Shown here one piece after another: positions 51,163 to 59,935 of a stretch of DNA of 64,000 bases. Each line of letters starts with the position of its first letter. Within the stretch, counting starts at the first letter, position 1. The notes under the pieces were generated by a model, which ran no database searches, had not been told where the DNA came from, and saw only the letters and a list, made by a program, of their open reading frames with translations. The translations under genes and the position numbers were made by a program. Origin of the DNA: Eubacteriaceae bacterium (GTDB taxonomy: Bacteria; Bacillota; Clostridia; Lachnospirales; Lachnospiraceae); contig CABIYF010000006.1 in the NCBI GenBank assembly GCA_902362875.1, positions 1 through 64,000 of the forward strand, read 5' to 3'.

Positions 51163-51822
51163 ATGGAATATCAGGGAATCATTTTTGATTTCAACGGAAC
51201 ATTATTTTTTGATAATGACAAACATGTGAAAGCATGGAACGAGATTTCTAAGATCTTACGTGGAAAAGAAATCACATTAGAAGAACTTCACACGAAGTTA
51301 AACGGAACACCAAATATACAGAACATTTTATATTTTACCGATGGAAAGGCAACGAAAGAAGAACAGGAAAAGTATTCTCAAAAAAAGGAAGAATATTATC
51401 GTCAGTTTTGTAAAGAAGATACGAAAAGTTTCCACTTGGTCGATGGTGTGTGCGAATTCTTTGACCATTTAAAAGAAAAAGGTATTCCATTTACGATCGC
51501 GAGTGCCTCTATCAAAGAAAATATCGATTTTTTTATCGAATCTTTTGGATTAGACCGCTGGATCAAACCAGAAGATATCATCTATGATGATGGAACTTAT
51601 GAAAATAAGATCGCTATGTTTCATAAGGCAGCCGATGTGATCGGTGTTGATATGAAAGATATCAGGATTTATGAAGATTCTAATTCAGGAATCAGAAATG
51701 CATATGATGCAGGATGTAAACAGATCGTTGTGATCTGTGATAAAGAAAAGGAAGAAGAATATATGGCTCGTCCAGGGGTGATAGAGACAATGCAGGATTT
51801 TTCTTTCGCAAAAGAATTGTAA
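51163..51822 (+). CDS. HAD family hydrolase (beta-phosphoglucomutase-like)
   Basis: A 219-residue HAD-IA protein with a helical cap. Motif I is DFNGTLF at residues 9-15: the usual second aspartate of DxD is asparagine, which would change general acid/base chemistry unless another residue serves. Motif II is IASAS, motif III the lysine region, motif IV YEDSNSGIRNAYDAG. The group includes beta-phosphoglucomutase and sugar phosphatases. It is the last gene of the PTS operon, perhaps handling a sugar phosphate product. Confidence 0.85.
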   Translation: MEYQGIIFDFNGTLFFDNDKHVKAWNEISKILRGKEITLEELHTKLNGTPNIQNILYFTDGKATKEEQEKYSQKKEEYYRQFCKEDTKSFHLVDGVCEFFDHLKEKGIPFTIASASIKENIDFFIESFGLDRWIKPEDIIYDDGTYENKIAMFHKAADVIGVDMKDIRIYEDSNSGIRNAYDAGCKQIVVICDKEKEEEYMARPGVIETMQDFSFAKEL

Positions 51823-51843
51823 TACAAATTTAAAATTGATTTT

Positions 51844-51873
51844 AGGGAGTTTCATAGACGAAACTCCCTTTTT
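51844..51873 (+). terminator. terminator of the PTS operon
   Basis: AGGGAGTTTC-ATAGAC-GAAACTCCCT followed by TTTT. Confidence 0.93.
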
Positions 51874-51891
51874 GTGATAAGATAAATTGAA

Positions 51892-51926
51892 TATACCTTA
51901 ACTAATATGGAAAGGTAAGGTATAAC
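51892..51926 (+). promoter_or_regulatory. inverted repeat over a putative pyr operon promoter
   Basis: TATACCTTA (51892-51900) and TAAGGTATA (51916-51924) are perfect 9-bp inverse copies, 15 bp apart. They overlap a possible promoter TTAACT (51898-51903), 17 bp, TATAAC (51921-51926). An operator for a dimeric repressor is likely; no PyrR attenuator is seen. Confidence 0.55.
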
Positions 51927-51966
51927 CTTTTGAAATACAAGAATAAAGATATAAAAGGAGAGTTCG

Positions 51967-52890
51967 ATGATCAATCAGTTAGTAAACAATATTAAGAAAT
52001 TAGATGCCCCTATTGTTGTTGGATTAGATCCAATGCTTGATTATGTACCAGAGTATATCAAGAAAGCAGCATTTGCTGAGTATGGAGAGACTTTAGAAGG
52101 AGCGGCAGAAGCAATCTGGCAGTATAACAAAGGAATCATTGACGCTACATATGATCTGATTCCAGCAGTGAAACCACAGATCGCTATGTATGAACAATTT
52201 GGAGTTCCAGGACTTGTTGCATTTAATAAGACATGTGAATATGCAAAGAGCAAAGGTCTTGTGATCATCGGAGATATCAAACGTGGAGATATTGGGTCAA
52301 CATCCAAAGCTTATGCGATCGGTCATGTAGGAAAGGTTGCAGTGGGAAGCAAGACATACAGCGGATTTTGTGAAGATTTTGTAACAGTTAATCCATATCT
52401 TGGAAGTGACGGAATCCGTCCATTTATGGAAGTATGTAAGGAAGAGAAGAAGGGAATGTTCATCTTAGTTAAGACATCAAACCCATCTAGCGGAGAATTC
52501 CAGGATCAGGAGATCAATGGAAAACCGTTATATGAGATGGTAGCCGAGAAAGTTGCTTCCTGGGGAGAAGAAATGATGGGAGATTCTTACAGCTATATCG
52601 GTGCCGTTGTTGGAGCAACTTATCCTAAGATGGGAGAAGTATTAAGAAAGATTATGCCAAAATCATACATCTTAGTTCCAGGATACGGAGCACAGGGTGG
52701 TCAGGCAAAAGATCTTGCCCCATTCTTTAACGAAGATGGATTAGGTGCGATCATTAACTCTTCCAGAGGAATCATCTGTGCATATAAACAGGATGCATAC
52801 AGCCAGTTTGGGGAAGAAAACTATGCAGACGCATCAAGACAGGCTGTTCTTGATATGAAAGAAGATTTAAAACAGGCTTGGGTAAAATAA
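51967..52890 (+). CDS. pyrF: orotidine 5'-phosphate decarboxylase
   Basis: A 307-residue type 2 OMP decarboxylase, longer than the E. coli type. It makes UMP from OMP. Seen: PIVVGLDPMLDYVP, VKPQIAMYEQFG, the catalytic IGDIKRGDIGSTSKAYA (Lys/Asp network), TVNPYLGSDGIRPF, LVPGYGAQGGQAKDL and INSSRGII near the phosphate site. It heads pyrF-pyrK-pyrD-CBS-pyrE. ATAAAAGGAGAGTTCG precedes the ATG. Confidence 0.96.
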   Translation: MINQLVNNIKKLDAPIVVGLDPMLDYVPEYIKKAAFAEYGETLEGAAEAIWQYNKGIIDATYDLIPAVKPQIAMYEQFGVPGLVAFNKTCEYAKSKGLVIIGDIKRGDIGSTSKAYAIGHVGKVAVGSKTYSGFCEDFVTVNPYLGSDGIRPFMEVCKEEKKGMFILVKTSNPSSGEFQDQEINGKPLYEMVAEKVASWGEEMMGDSYSYIGAVVGATYPKMGEVLRKIMPKSYILVPGYGAQGGQAKDLAPFFNEDGLGAIINSSRGIICAYKQDAYSQFGEENYADASRQAVLDMKEDLKQAWVK

Positions 52891-52944
52891 AAGATTACCT
52901 AATTTGTGAGTGAAGAAAACAGCCAGATAAAGGAGAATTGCAAG

Positions 52945-53712
52945 ATGAGTAAGAAACAGGTAATGGCAGAGATCATTCGTCATACATCTTTATCAGACGG
53001 AATCTTTGATATGACATTAAAAGCAGAAGAGATTGCAGCAGAAGCGAAAGCAGGCCAGTTCATTTCTGTTTATTTAAATAACAAAAGCAAGATCCTTCCA
53101 AGACCAATCAGTATCTGTGGGATCGATAAAGCGGCAGGAACCTTAAGAATCGTATACCGCACTGTTGGAGATGGAACCAAAGAGTTATCCGATTACAAAG
53201 AAGGTGAAACAGTCAAGATCTTAGGACCTTTGGGAAATGGATTTACACAGAAAGATAAAAAAGCAATCTTGATCGGTGGTGGAATCGGAATTCCTCCAAT
53301 GTTAGAATTAATGAAACAGCTAGACTGTGAAAAGACAGCAGTTTTAGGATACCGTGACAGTGATATGTTCTTAAAAGACGAATTTGAGACAGTTGGAGAT
53401 GTTGTGATCTCCACAGAAGACGGGTCTTTTGGAACCAAAGGAAATGTCATTGATGCGATCAAAGAACAGGGTGTGGAAGGCAGCATCATCTATGCATGCG
53501 GACCAACACCAATGCTTCGTGGCATTAAGGCATACGCCGAAGAGATGGGAATCGAAGCACAGATTTCCATGGAAGAGAGAATGGCATGTGGAATCGGTGC
53601 ATGTTTAGCATGTGTGTGCAAATCAAAAGACGTAGATTCTCATTCACATGTTCATAACAAACGTGTCTGCAAGGACGGACCAGTATTTGATGCCAGGGAG
53701 GTGGAACTATAA
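52945..53712 (+). CDS. pyrK: dihydroorotate dehydrogenase electron-transfer subunit PyrK
   Basis: A 255-residue flavin and iron-sulfur protein that passes electrons from PyrD to NAD. The FAD part has LPRPISICGID and GDGTKEL; the NAD part has LIGGGIGIPPMLELMK and YACGPTPMLRGIKAYAE; the 2Fe-2S cluster is at CGIGACLACVCK with a distant RVC. ATG 52945, after AAAGGAGAATTGCAAG, is preferred to 52906. Overlaps pyrD by one base. Confidence 0.95.
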   Translation: MSKKQVMAEIIRHTSLSDGIFDMTLKAEEIAAEAKAGQFISVYLNNKSKILPRPISICGIDKAAGTLRIVYRTVGDGTKELSDYKEGETVKILGPLGNGFTQKDKKAILIGGGIGIPPMLELMKQLDCEKTAVLGYRDSDMFLKDEFETVGDVVISTEDGSFGTKGNVIDAIKEQGVEGSIIYACGPTPMLRGIKAYAEEMGIEAQISMEERMACGIGACLACVCKSKDVDSHSHVHNKRVCKDGPVFDAREVEL

Positions 53713-54614
53713 TGAATTTATCAGTTGATATTGCCGGAGTAACTATGAAGAATCCTGTGACAACAGGATCAGGAACATTTGGTTCTGGTGAAGAATTCAG
53801 TGAATTTGTCGACCTCTCTCAATTAGGAGCAGTGACAACCAAAGGTGTTGCCAATGTCCCATGGCCAGGAAATCCAGTGCCAAGAGTTGCAGAAGTTTAC
53901 GGTGGAATGTTAAATGCGATCGGACTTCAGAATCCAGGAATTGATGTATTTGTAGAGAGAGATGTTCCATATCTTAAGAAAGCAGGGGCAACGATCATCG
54001 TCAATGTTTGCGGAAAGTCCGAGAAAGATTATGTGGAAGTTGTAGAAAGACTTGCGGATGAACCAGTCGATCTGTTAGAGATCAATGTTTCTTGTCCGAA
54101 TGTCAAAGAAGGCGGAATTGCTTTTGGTCAGGATCCAAAAGCTTTATATGAGATCACAAAGGCAGTGAAGGCGAAAGCAAAACAGCCGATCATCATGAAG
54201 TTAAGCCCGAATGTCACAGATATCACAGAGATGGCAAAAGCTGCGGTTGACGCAGGAAGTGATGCACTTTCCCTGATCAATACATTAACTGGAATGAAGA
54301 TCGATATTGAAAGACGTGACTTTGTACTTGCGAATAAGACAGGTGGAATGTCAGGGCCAGCGATCAAACCAGTTGCTGTCCGCATGGTATATCAGGTTGC
54401 GAATGCAGTAGACGTACCGATCATTGGTATGGGTGGAATCGCAACAGCTGAGGATGCATTAGAGTTTATCATGGCTGGTGCCACAGCAGTATCTGTAGGA
54501 ACTGCAAACTTTATCAATCCAGCAACAACTCTTGAGGTTGTTGACGGAATCAAAGCTTACATGGAAAGACATCAGATCGATGATATCAATGAATTGATCG
54601 GATGTGTCAAATAG
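53712..54614 (+). CDS. pyrD: dihydroorotate dehydrogenase, catalytic subunit (class 1B)
   Basis: A 300-residue FMN enzyme oxidising dihydroorotate to orotate. TTGSGTFGSGEEF opens the barrel; NVSCPNVKEGG holds the catalytic cysteine; KLSPNVTDITEMAKAA, LINTLTGMKID and IIGMGGIATAEDALEFIMAGATAVSVGTANF line the FMN site. The 1B type works with PyrK encoded just before. Confidence 0.97.
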   Translation: MNLSVDIAGVTMKNPVTTGSGTFGSGEEFSEFVDLSQLGAVTTKGVANVPWPGNPVPRVAEVYGGMLNAIGLQNPGIDVFVERDVPYLKKAGATIIVNVCGKSEKDYVEVVERLADEPVDLLEINVSCPNVKEGGIAFGQDPKALYEITKAVKAKAKQPIIMKLSPNVTDITEMAKAAVDAGSDALSLINTLTGMKIDIERRDFVLANKTGGMSGPAIKPVAVRMVYQVANAVDVPIIGMGGIATAEDALEFIMAGATAVSVGTANFINPATTLEVVDGIKAYMERHQIDDINELIGCVK

Positions 54615-54636
54615 ATAAATAAAGGAGGATGAGGGT

Positions 54637-55056
54637 ATGAATATTTTATTTTTCCTGACTCCGAAAAGCGAGGTCGCTTATATTCCTGCCAATGAAAGTT
54701 TAAGGCAGGCATTTGAAAAACTAAAATATCATGGATATTCAGCAGTGCCGACATTAACTGATGAGGGTAAATACGCAGGAACGATCACAGAAGGTGATGT
54801 ACTGCGCGCTATGGAATCTATGTGCCATTGGAATATATCAGAAGCTGAGAAAGTCAAACTTATGGATGTAAAGAGAAAGAGAAACATTCAAGCAGTGACG
54901 ATCAGTACAGATATGGATGATCTTGTCGATGTGATCACAGATCAGAATTTTGTTCCGGTCATTGATGATCAGGAGAAATTTATCGGGATCGTGACAAGAA
55001 AAGATGTGATTCGTTTTTATTATGACGAATACCGCAAATTAGCAAAGAATGAATAA
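54637..55056 (+). CDS. CBS-domain protein within the pyr operon
   Basis: A 139-residue protein made of two CBS motifs (about residues 13-60 and 78-130) and little else: LRQAFEKLKYHGYSAVPTL, YAGTITEGDVLRAM, and DDLVDVITDQNFVPVIDDQEKFIGIVTRKDVIRF. CBS pairs bind adenosyl nucleotides and act as sensors. The gene sits between pyrD and pyrE with 22- and 20-bp gaps, so an energy- or nucleotide-sensing role in pyrimidine synthesis is possible but only inferred. Ribosome site AAAGGAGGATGAGGGT is strong. Confidence 0.88.
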   Translation: MNILFFLTPKSEVAYIPANESLRQAFEKLKYHGYSAVPTLTDEGKYAGTITEGDVLRAMESMCHWNISEAEKVKLMDVKRKRNIQAVTISTDMDDLVDVITDQNFVPVIDDQEKFIGIVTRKDVIRFYYDEYRKLAKNE

Positions 55057-55076
55057 GATGGAGGTTTAGATAGAAG

Positions 55077-55760
55077 ATGGAACAGTATAAGAGAGAGTTT
55101 ATCGAATTTATGGTAGAAAGTGATGTATTAAAATTTGGAGAATTTACATTAAAGAGTGGAAGAAAATCTCCATTTTTCATGAATGCAGGAGCTTATGTAA
55201 CAGGTTCTCAGTTAAAGAGATTAGGAGAATACTATGCAAAAGCCATCCACAGCACATATGGAGACGATTTTGATGTATTATTCGGACCTGCATACAAAGG
55301 AATTCCATTAGGAGTTGTAACAGCAATCGCATACAGCGAATTATATGGAAAAGAAGTACGCTACTGTTCTGACCGTAAAGAAGTAAAAGACCATGGGGCA
55401 GATAAGGGAAGCTTCCTTGGAAGTGAATTAAAAGACGGAGACCGCGTGATCATGATCGAAGATGTTACAACATCTGGAAAATCAATGGAAGAAACAGTAC
55501 CAAAAGTAAAAGGAGCTGCGGATGTTGAGATCGTAGGATTAATGGTATCCCTAAACCGTATGGAGATCGGAAAAGGCGGAGAAAAATGTGCGCTTGATGA
55601 AGTGAAAGAATTATATGGATTTGATACAGCAGCGATCGTTGATATGGACGAAGTTGTAGAATGTTTATATAACAAAGAATGCAATGGAAAAGTTGTGATC
55701 GATGATACATTAAAATCAGCAATTGATGCATACTATGAACAGTATGGTGCAAAACATTAA
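55077..55760 (+). CDS. pyrE: orotate phosphoribosyltransferase
   Basis: A 227-residue type I phosphoribosyltransferase joining orotate to PRPP to give OMP. FTLKSGRKSPFFMNAGAY at the N-terminus, FGPAYKGIPLGV, YCSDRKEVKDHG with the catalytic loop, and the PRPP motif RVIMIEDVTTSGKSMEET (about residues 120-137) are all present. Its product is the substrate of PyrF, the first gene of the operon. Confidence 0.96.
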   Translation: MEQYKREFIEFMVESDVLKFGEFTLKSGRKSPFFMNAGAYVTGSQLKRLGEYYAKAIHSTYGDDFDVLFGPAYKGIPLGVVTAIAYSELYGKEVRYCSDRKEVKDHGADKGSFLGSELKDGDRVIMIEDVTTSGKSMEETVPKVKGAADVEIVGLMVSLNRMEIGKGGEKCALDEVKELYGFDTAAIVDMDEVVECLYNKECNGKVVIDDTLKSAIDAYYEQYGAKH

Positions 55761-55771
55761 GGATGGTTCTT

Positions 55772-56248
55772 GTGACGGTTGAGAAAAAGAAGTTAGCCAG
55801 ACGAGGAGTAAAAATATTATTTTATCTTTATATTGTAGTTATATTTTATTTTGTATTATTAAGTGAACGATATGGGAGGGACACAGGGTATGATACCTCC
55901 CATATAAACTTAGTGTTGTTTAAAGAAATCAATCGTTTCTGGACATACAGACATTTGTTGTCTACCGAAGCAGTTGTAACGAATCTGTTTGGAAATATTT
56001 TTGCGTTTAGTCCATTCGGATTTATGATACCAATTGTGATCAATAAGAAGAAAGCTTTTTTCCGCGCAGTATTTGCGACATTTTTCTTCAGTTTATTGAT
56101 CGAAACAAGCCAGCTGATCATGAAAGTAGGGGTTTTTGATGTCGATGATCTGTTGATGAATACGATTGGTGGACTGATCGGGTATGTTGTGTACAGGATC
56201 ATGGTTATAATATATGAATTATATGACAGAAAGAGGGCGACAAAATGA
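55772..56248 (+). CDS. VanZ-like family membrane protein
   Basis: A 158-residue membrane protein with four to five hydrophobic segments (ILFYLYIVVIFYFVLLSERYG; NLFGNIFAFSPFGFMIPIV; FFSLLIETSQLIMKVGVFDVDDLLMNTIGGLIGYVVY), the VanZ pattern. VanZ proteins confer low-level teicoplanin resistance in some cases; the general function is unknown. I prefer GTG 55772, 5-8 nt after AAGGATGG, to the ATG at 55763, which has no spaced ribosome site. It lies just after pyrE and overlaps the next gene by 4 bp. Confidence 0.87.
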   Translation: MTVEKKKLARRGVKILFYLYIVVIFYFVLLSERYGRDTGYDTSHINLVLFKEINRFWTYRHLLSTEAVVTNLFGNIFAFSPFGFMIPIVINKKKAFFRAVFATFFFSLLIETSQLIMKVGVFDVDDLLMNTIGGLIGYVVYRIMVIIYELYDRKRATK

Positions 56249-56583
56249 AGAGAAACAAAAGAAAAACATTTGCATATCGTCCATCTGACGGAATTATTTC
56301 GCGGGAATCTATCATTTCCGTGGTTTTGGGAGCAGCAGGGATTATTGGATATTACCTGCTGCTTTTGGGTTCTATAAGAACAGGTGGAACAAGTGGAGTG
56401 TTAAGCGGAGCAGCCGGATGGATACTGACAGCAGTATCTGCCTTAGGATTATATTTAGGGGTGCGGAGTCTTGAAAATACCGCAGCAGTCATGAAATGGA
56501 AGATTATAGGCTGTGTATGCAATGCAGTTGTACTGGTGGTTTCCGCAGTTATTTTTGTAATCGGACTGATCGCAATGATCTGA
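56245..56583 (+). CDS. small membrane protein, possibly DUF6142
   Basis: A 112-residue protein with a basic N-terminus (MKRNKRKTFAYRPSDGIISRESI) and three hydrophobic segments (about 24-44, 57-73 and 88-111). The layout and GI-S opening are like DUF6142 proteins of Lachnospiraceae, but I am unsure. It overlaps the VanZ-like gene by 4 bp and is followed by the peptidase gene after 22 bp. Confidence 0.65.
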   Translation: MKRNKRKTFAYRPSDGIISRESIISVVLGAAGIIGYYLLLLGSIRTGGTSGVLSGAAGWILTAVSALGLYLGVRSLENTAAVMKWKIIGCVCNAVVLVVSAVIFVIGLIAMI

Positions 56584-56605
56584 CAATAGGAAAGGAAGAA
56601 GAAGC

Positions 56606-58618
56606 TTGAATACAATGTTAGCAGAAAGACATGAATTAAATAAGATCGCATTATTGGAATTAAAGAAAGATGTGGAAAAGACAAGAGAATATGCTTCCTA
56701 TTTTTCTAAGATGGCAGATTTATTATTATTTTTAAATGAAATCTATGATACAAAAGAAAAATCATTAAAGCAGTTAAAGCAGTGGAATGAGACATGGTAT
56801 GAAGAGATTTCGCCACAAAAATATACAAACAGTCTGGGAAATCCAGCATTCTGTGTACAGGAATATGGAAAAGATTACGGACAGATTTTCTCATTTTTAT
56901 ATGCAGAGATGCGTAGCGGATTTAGCTATGCCATCGAAGGAAGACTCTTTGATCTGGTGATCAACAATGAATTATTTTTGGAGATCAGCAATTTGTTTTT
57001 GACAGGAGAAGAACATCCACAGCAGATCAAGAATATTATTTTCGATCATATGAGAGATTACAGTGAAGATGTCTATGAATACAGGGTAAGAGAACAGTTA
57101 GATCCGGGACTTGATTTTGCAACAAAGATCGTGATGGAATCAGATTTAAGTAATCCAGATATCTTATACCAGTATGGAGAGTATATTTCAAAAAATGAAA
57201 TTGATACTCTGAAGTTTTTAAATAAACTGCCACAGGAAGAAATCACGGCTATGGCAAAAACTTATGTGGATGGATTCCACGAAGGATTTATCATCAATAA
57301 TATCGATATGAGTCCAAAACGAAGTGTGAACATTCGTTACACGATCGGATTTGAGCCAGTTGTGAGAGAAGCAGTCCGTTTATTTGCAGAGATTGGTCTT
57401 GCACCGATCATTTACCGCTGTGGCAAGTCAGTTCTCACACGAGGACTGAATAAGATTGGTTATGTTTCATCATCTCCAAACCCACAGTATGAATATGACC
57501 ATAGATATGACCAGGCTGTTTTCTTTGATAACCGTTTTATGAAACATAAATTAGAATGTTATCACAATGCATATGAACGTTACAAAGAAGAAGCTTATGT
57601 ATTTGCAGGACCAGCCTGTATGGAGACATTCGGTGAGACACCATTTTTACCAGAGAATAAAGAAGAGAATTTAAAATTAACCAAGAAACAGCAGGAGCTT
57701 TCGGTAGAATTCCAGATCAAAGCGTCTGAGATCATGAATCAGTATATCAAACCAGAACAGAGAAGCTTTACGATCATCGCATATCCGATTCCTGAGATTG
57801 GGGACAAATTTGAAGAGATCTTCCGTGAAGTGGTGAAAGTAAATACACTGGATAAGGATAAGTACAGAGAGATTCAGCAGCATTTGATCGATGCACTGGA
57901 TCAGGCGGTAGAAGTCCATGTCAAAGGAAAAGGAAATAATAAGACAGATCTTTATGTGGCAATGCATGAGATGAGTGATCCGTCTAAGGAAACAAATTTT
58001 GAAAACTGCCTTGCAGATGTAAACATCCCGGTTGGGGAAGTATTTACCTCTCCAAAATTAACAGGAACCAATGGAGTTTTACATGTTGGAGAAGTATATT
58101 TAAATGATCTCAAGTTTGTTGATCTTGAAATTGCTTTTAAAGACGGAATGATCTCTGAATATACTTGCAAAAATTTTGAAACAGAAGATGAAAACAAAGC
58201 ATTTATCAAAGAAAATCTGTTATATAACAGAGATACACTTCCAATGGGCGAGTTTGCAGTTGGCACAAACACGACAGCCTATGTGATGGCGAAGAAATAT
58301 GATATTTTATACCAGCTTCCGATTCTGATCGTTGAGAAGATGGGACCTCATTTTGCGGTAGGAGATACATGTTATAGCCACTGTGAAGAGACAGAAGTTC
58401 ACAATCCAGATGGCAAAGAAATCGTTGCAAAATATAACGAACGCTCCAAAGAAGGAGAGTATTTTCAGTGCCATACAGACATTACGATTCCATATGAAGA
58501 ATTGGATTCCATCTGTGCGATCACGCTTGGCGGGGATGAGATTTTACTGATCAATGATGGTAAATTTGTACTTTCTGGTACAGAAACATTAAATGAACCA
58601 TTGACGGAGATCGACTAA
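56606..58618 (+). CDS. M29-type aminopeptidase with long N-terminal extension
   Basis: A 670-residue protein. The second half resembles M29 metallo-aminopeptidases (AmpS/aminopeptidase T): NIPVGEVFTSPKLTGTNGVLHV with a metal-ligand glutamate, MGEFAVGTNTTAYVM, KMGPHFAVGDTCYSHCEE with histidines, and a final LGGDEILLINDGKFV. Usual M29 enzymes are near 400 residues; here about 260 additional N-terminal residues (helical, e.g. LLELKKDVEKTREYASYF) have no family I recognise. It should release N-terminal amino acids from peptides. The start is TTG 56606, 7 nt after AAGGAAG; ATG 56615 is an alternative. Confidence 0.82.
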   Translation: MNTMLAERHELNKIALLELKKDVEKTREYASYFSKMADLLLFLNEIYDTKEKSLKQLKQWNETWYEEISPQKYTNSLGNPAFCVQEYGKDYGQIFSFLYAEMRSGFSYAIEGRLFDLVINNELFLEISNLFLTGEEHPQQIKNIIFDHMRDYSEDVYEYRVREQLDPGLDFATKIVMESDLSNPDILYQYGEYISKNEIDTLKFLNKLPQEEITAMAKTYVDGFHEGFIINNIDMSPKRSVNIRYTIGFEPVVREAVRLFAEIGLAPIIYRCGKSVLTRGLNKIGYVSSSPNPQYEYDHRYDQAVFFDNRFMKHKLECYHNAYERYKEEAYVFAGPACMETFGETPFLPENKEENLKLTKKQQELSVEFQIKASEIMNQYIKPEQRSFTIIAYPIPEIGDKFEEIFREVVKVNTLDKDKYREIQQHLIDALDQAVEVHVKGKGNNKTDLYVAMHEMSDPSKETNFENCLADVNIPVGEVFTSPKLTGTNGVLHVGEVYLNDLKFVDLEIAFKDGMISEYTCKNFETEDENKAFIKENLLYNRDTLPMGEFAVGTNTTAYVMAKKYDILYQLPILIVEKMGPHFAVGDTCYSHCEETEVHNPDGKEIVAKYNERSKEGEYFQCHTDITIPYEELDSICAITLGGDEILLINDGKFVLSGTETLNEPLTEID

Positions 58619-58695
58619 ATCAGTACAATGATAAGAAAGATAAAAGCCTATAAGGGTAATATTATTGTTAATTTCATAAGATAAGGAGAAAGAAC

Positions 58696-59199
58696 ATGGC
58701 AAAAGTAGCAATTGTAATGGGCAGCGATTCTGATATGCCTATCATGAAAAAAGCAGCAGAGTTTTTAGATCAGATGGGAATCGATTTTGAGATGACGATC
58801 ATTTCCGCACACAGAGAACCTGATATTTTCTTTGAGTGGGCAAAAGGTGCCAAAGACCGTGGAGTGAAAGTGATCATTGCAGGTGCTGGAAAAGCAGCGC
58901 ATCTTCCAGGAATGTGTGCCGCCCTGTTCCCAATGCCAGTTATCGGTATTCCAATGAAGACTTCTGACCTTGGTGGTGTGGATTCCTTATATTCTATCGT
59001 ACAGATGCCATCTGGAATTCCAGTAGCAACTGTAGCAATCAATGGTGGACTGAATGCAGGAATTCTTGCAGCGAAGATCCTTGCAACATCTGATGAAGCA
59101 TTACTTGAGAAATTAGAAGCTTACAGCGAAGAGATGAAACAGTCTGTCGTAGCCAAAGCAGAGAAGCTTGATAAAGTTGGATACAAAGATTATGAATAA
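58696..59199 (+). CDS. purE: N5-carboxyaminoimidazole ribonucleotide mutase
   Basis: A 167-residue class I PurE that converts N5-CAIR to CAIR in purine synthesis. Seen: IVMGSDSDMPIMKKAAEFLD, the catalytic ISAHREPD, IIAGAGKAAHLPGMCAALFPMPVIGIP and GGVDSLYSIVQMPSGIPVATVAI. It heads purE-amidase-purM-purN-purD. No purine riboswitch or PurR box is visible in the 77 bp before it. Overlaps the next gene by 8 bp. Confidence 0.96.
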   Translation: MAKVAIVMGSDSDMPIMKKAAEFLDQMGIDFEMTIISAHREPDIFFEWAKGAKDRGVKVIIAGAGKAAHLPGMCAALFPMPVIGIPMKTSDLGGVDSLYSIVQMPSGIPVATVAINGGLNAGILAAKILATSDEALLEKLEAYSEEMKQSVVAKAEKLDKVGYKDYE

Positions 59200-59917
59200 G
59201 AAGATTATAAATAAAAAGATTGCAGCAGTATTTTTGTGTATGTGTATGATCGCAGTTACAGGAAGTTTTCCGGTAAGTGCAGCAAAGACAAAGAAGACTT
59301 ATAAGATTGCAATTGATGCAGGACATCAGGCAAAGGGGAATTCTAAGACAGAGCCGATCGGACCGGGAGCAAAGAAGCGCAAAGCGAAAGTAGCATCAGG
59401 AACACAGGGAGTCAAGACGAAAGTCCCAGAGTCCAAGTTAACATTACAGATCGCGTTAAAGCTTGAGAAAGAATTAAAGAAACGCGGTTACAAAGTGTAT
59501 ATGATAAGAAGAAAGCAGAATGTCAACATCAGCAATAAGCAAAGAGCGATCAGAGCGAACAAAAGCGGAGCTGATATCTGTATCAGACTGCATGCGGATG
59601 CTGCCGGATCAAAGGTAAGAGGAGCCTCTGTCCTTTATCCATCAAAGAAGAACCGCTATGTAGGTAAGTTAAGCAATAAGAGCAAGAAACTTTCAAAGAA
59701 TATACTGGATAGTTACTGTAGGTCAACCAAATTCAAGAAACGTGGTTTATCAAAACGTGATGATCTGACGGGAACAAACTGGAGCAAGATTCCAGTTGCA
59801 CTGATTGAGATGGGATTTATGACGAATAAGACCGAAGATAAACAGATGCAGACTAAGAAGATGCAGAAGAAGATGGTAGACGGAATTGCAAATGGTATTG
59901 ATCAATATTTTAAATAA
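59192..59917 (+). CDS. secreted N-acetylmuramoyl-L-alanine amidase inside the pur operon
   Basis: A 241-residue Amidase_3 protein with a signal peptide (residues about 8-31, VFLCMCMIAVTGSFPVSAA). Conserved residues: DAGHQAK with zinc-binding His, PESKLTLQIALKLE with Glu, CIRLHADA with His and VALIEMGFMTN with catalytic Glu. The GHQAKG rather than GHGG variant occurs in a subgroup of clostridial amidases. The protein is very basic (Lys-rich). It starts within the purE end, so translation is coupled to a purine gene, which is an odd pairing. An ATG at 59168 inside purE is less likely. Confidence 0.87.
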   Translation: MNKKIINKKIAAVFLCMCMIAVTGSFPVSAAKTKKTYKIAIDAGHQAKGNSKTEPIGPGAKKRKAKVASGTQGVKTKVPESKLTLQIALKLEKELKKRGYKVYMIRRKQNVNISNKQRAIRANKSGADICIRLHADAAGSKVRGASVLYPSKKNRYVGKLSNKSKKLSKNILDSYCRSTKFKKRGLSKRDDLTGTNWSKIPVALIEMGFMTNKTEDKQMQTKKMQKKMVDGIANGIDQYFK

Positions 59918-59935
59918 TCAGGAGGATAAGTAACA

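Noticed and set aside
58619..58695. Possible purine riboswitch before purE
   Set aside because: Only 77 bp are available and none of the conserved purine aptamer loops are present.
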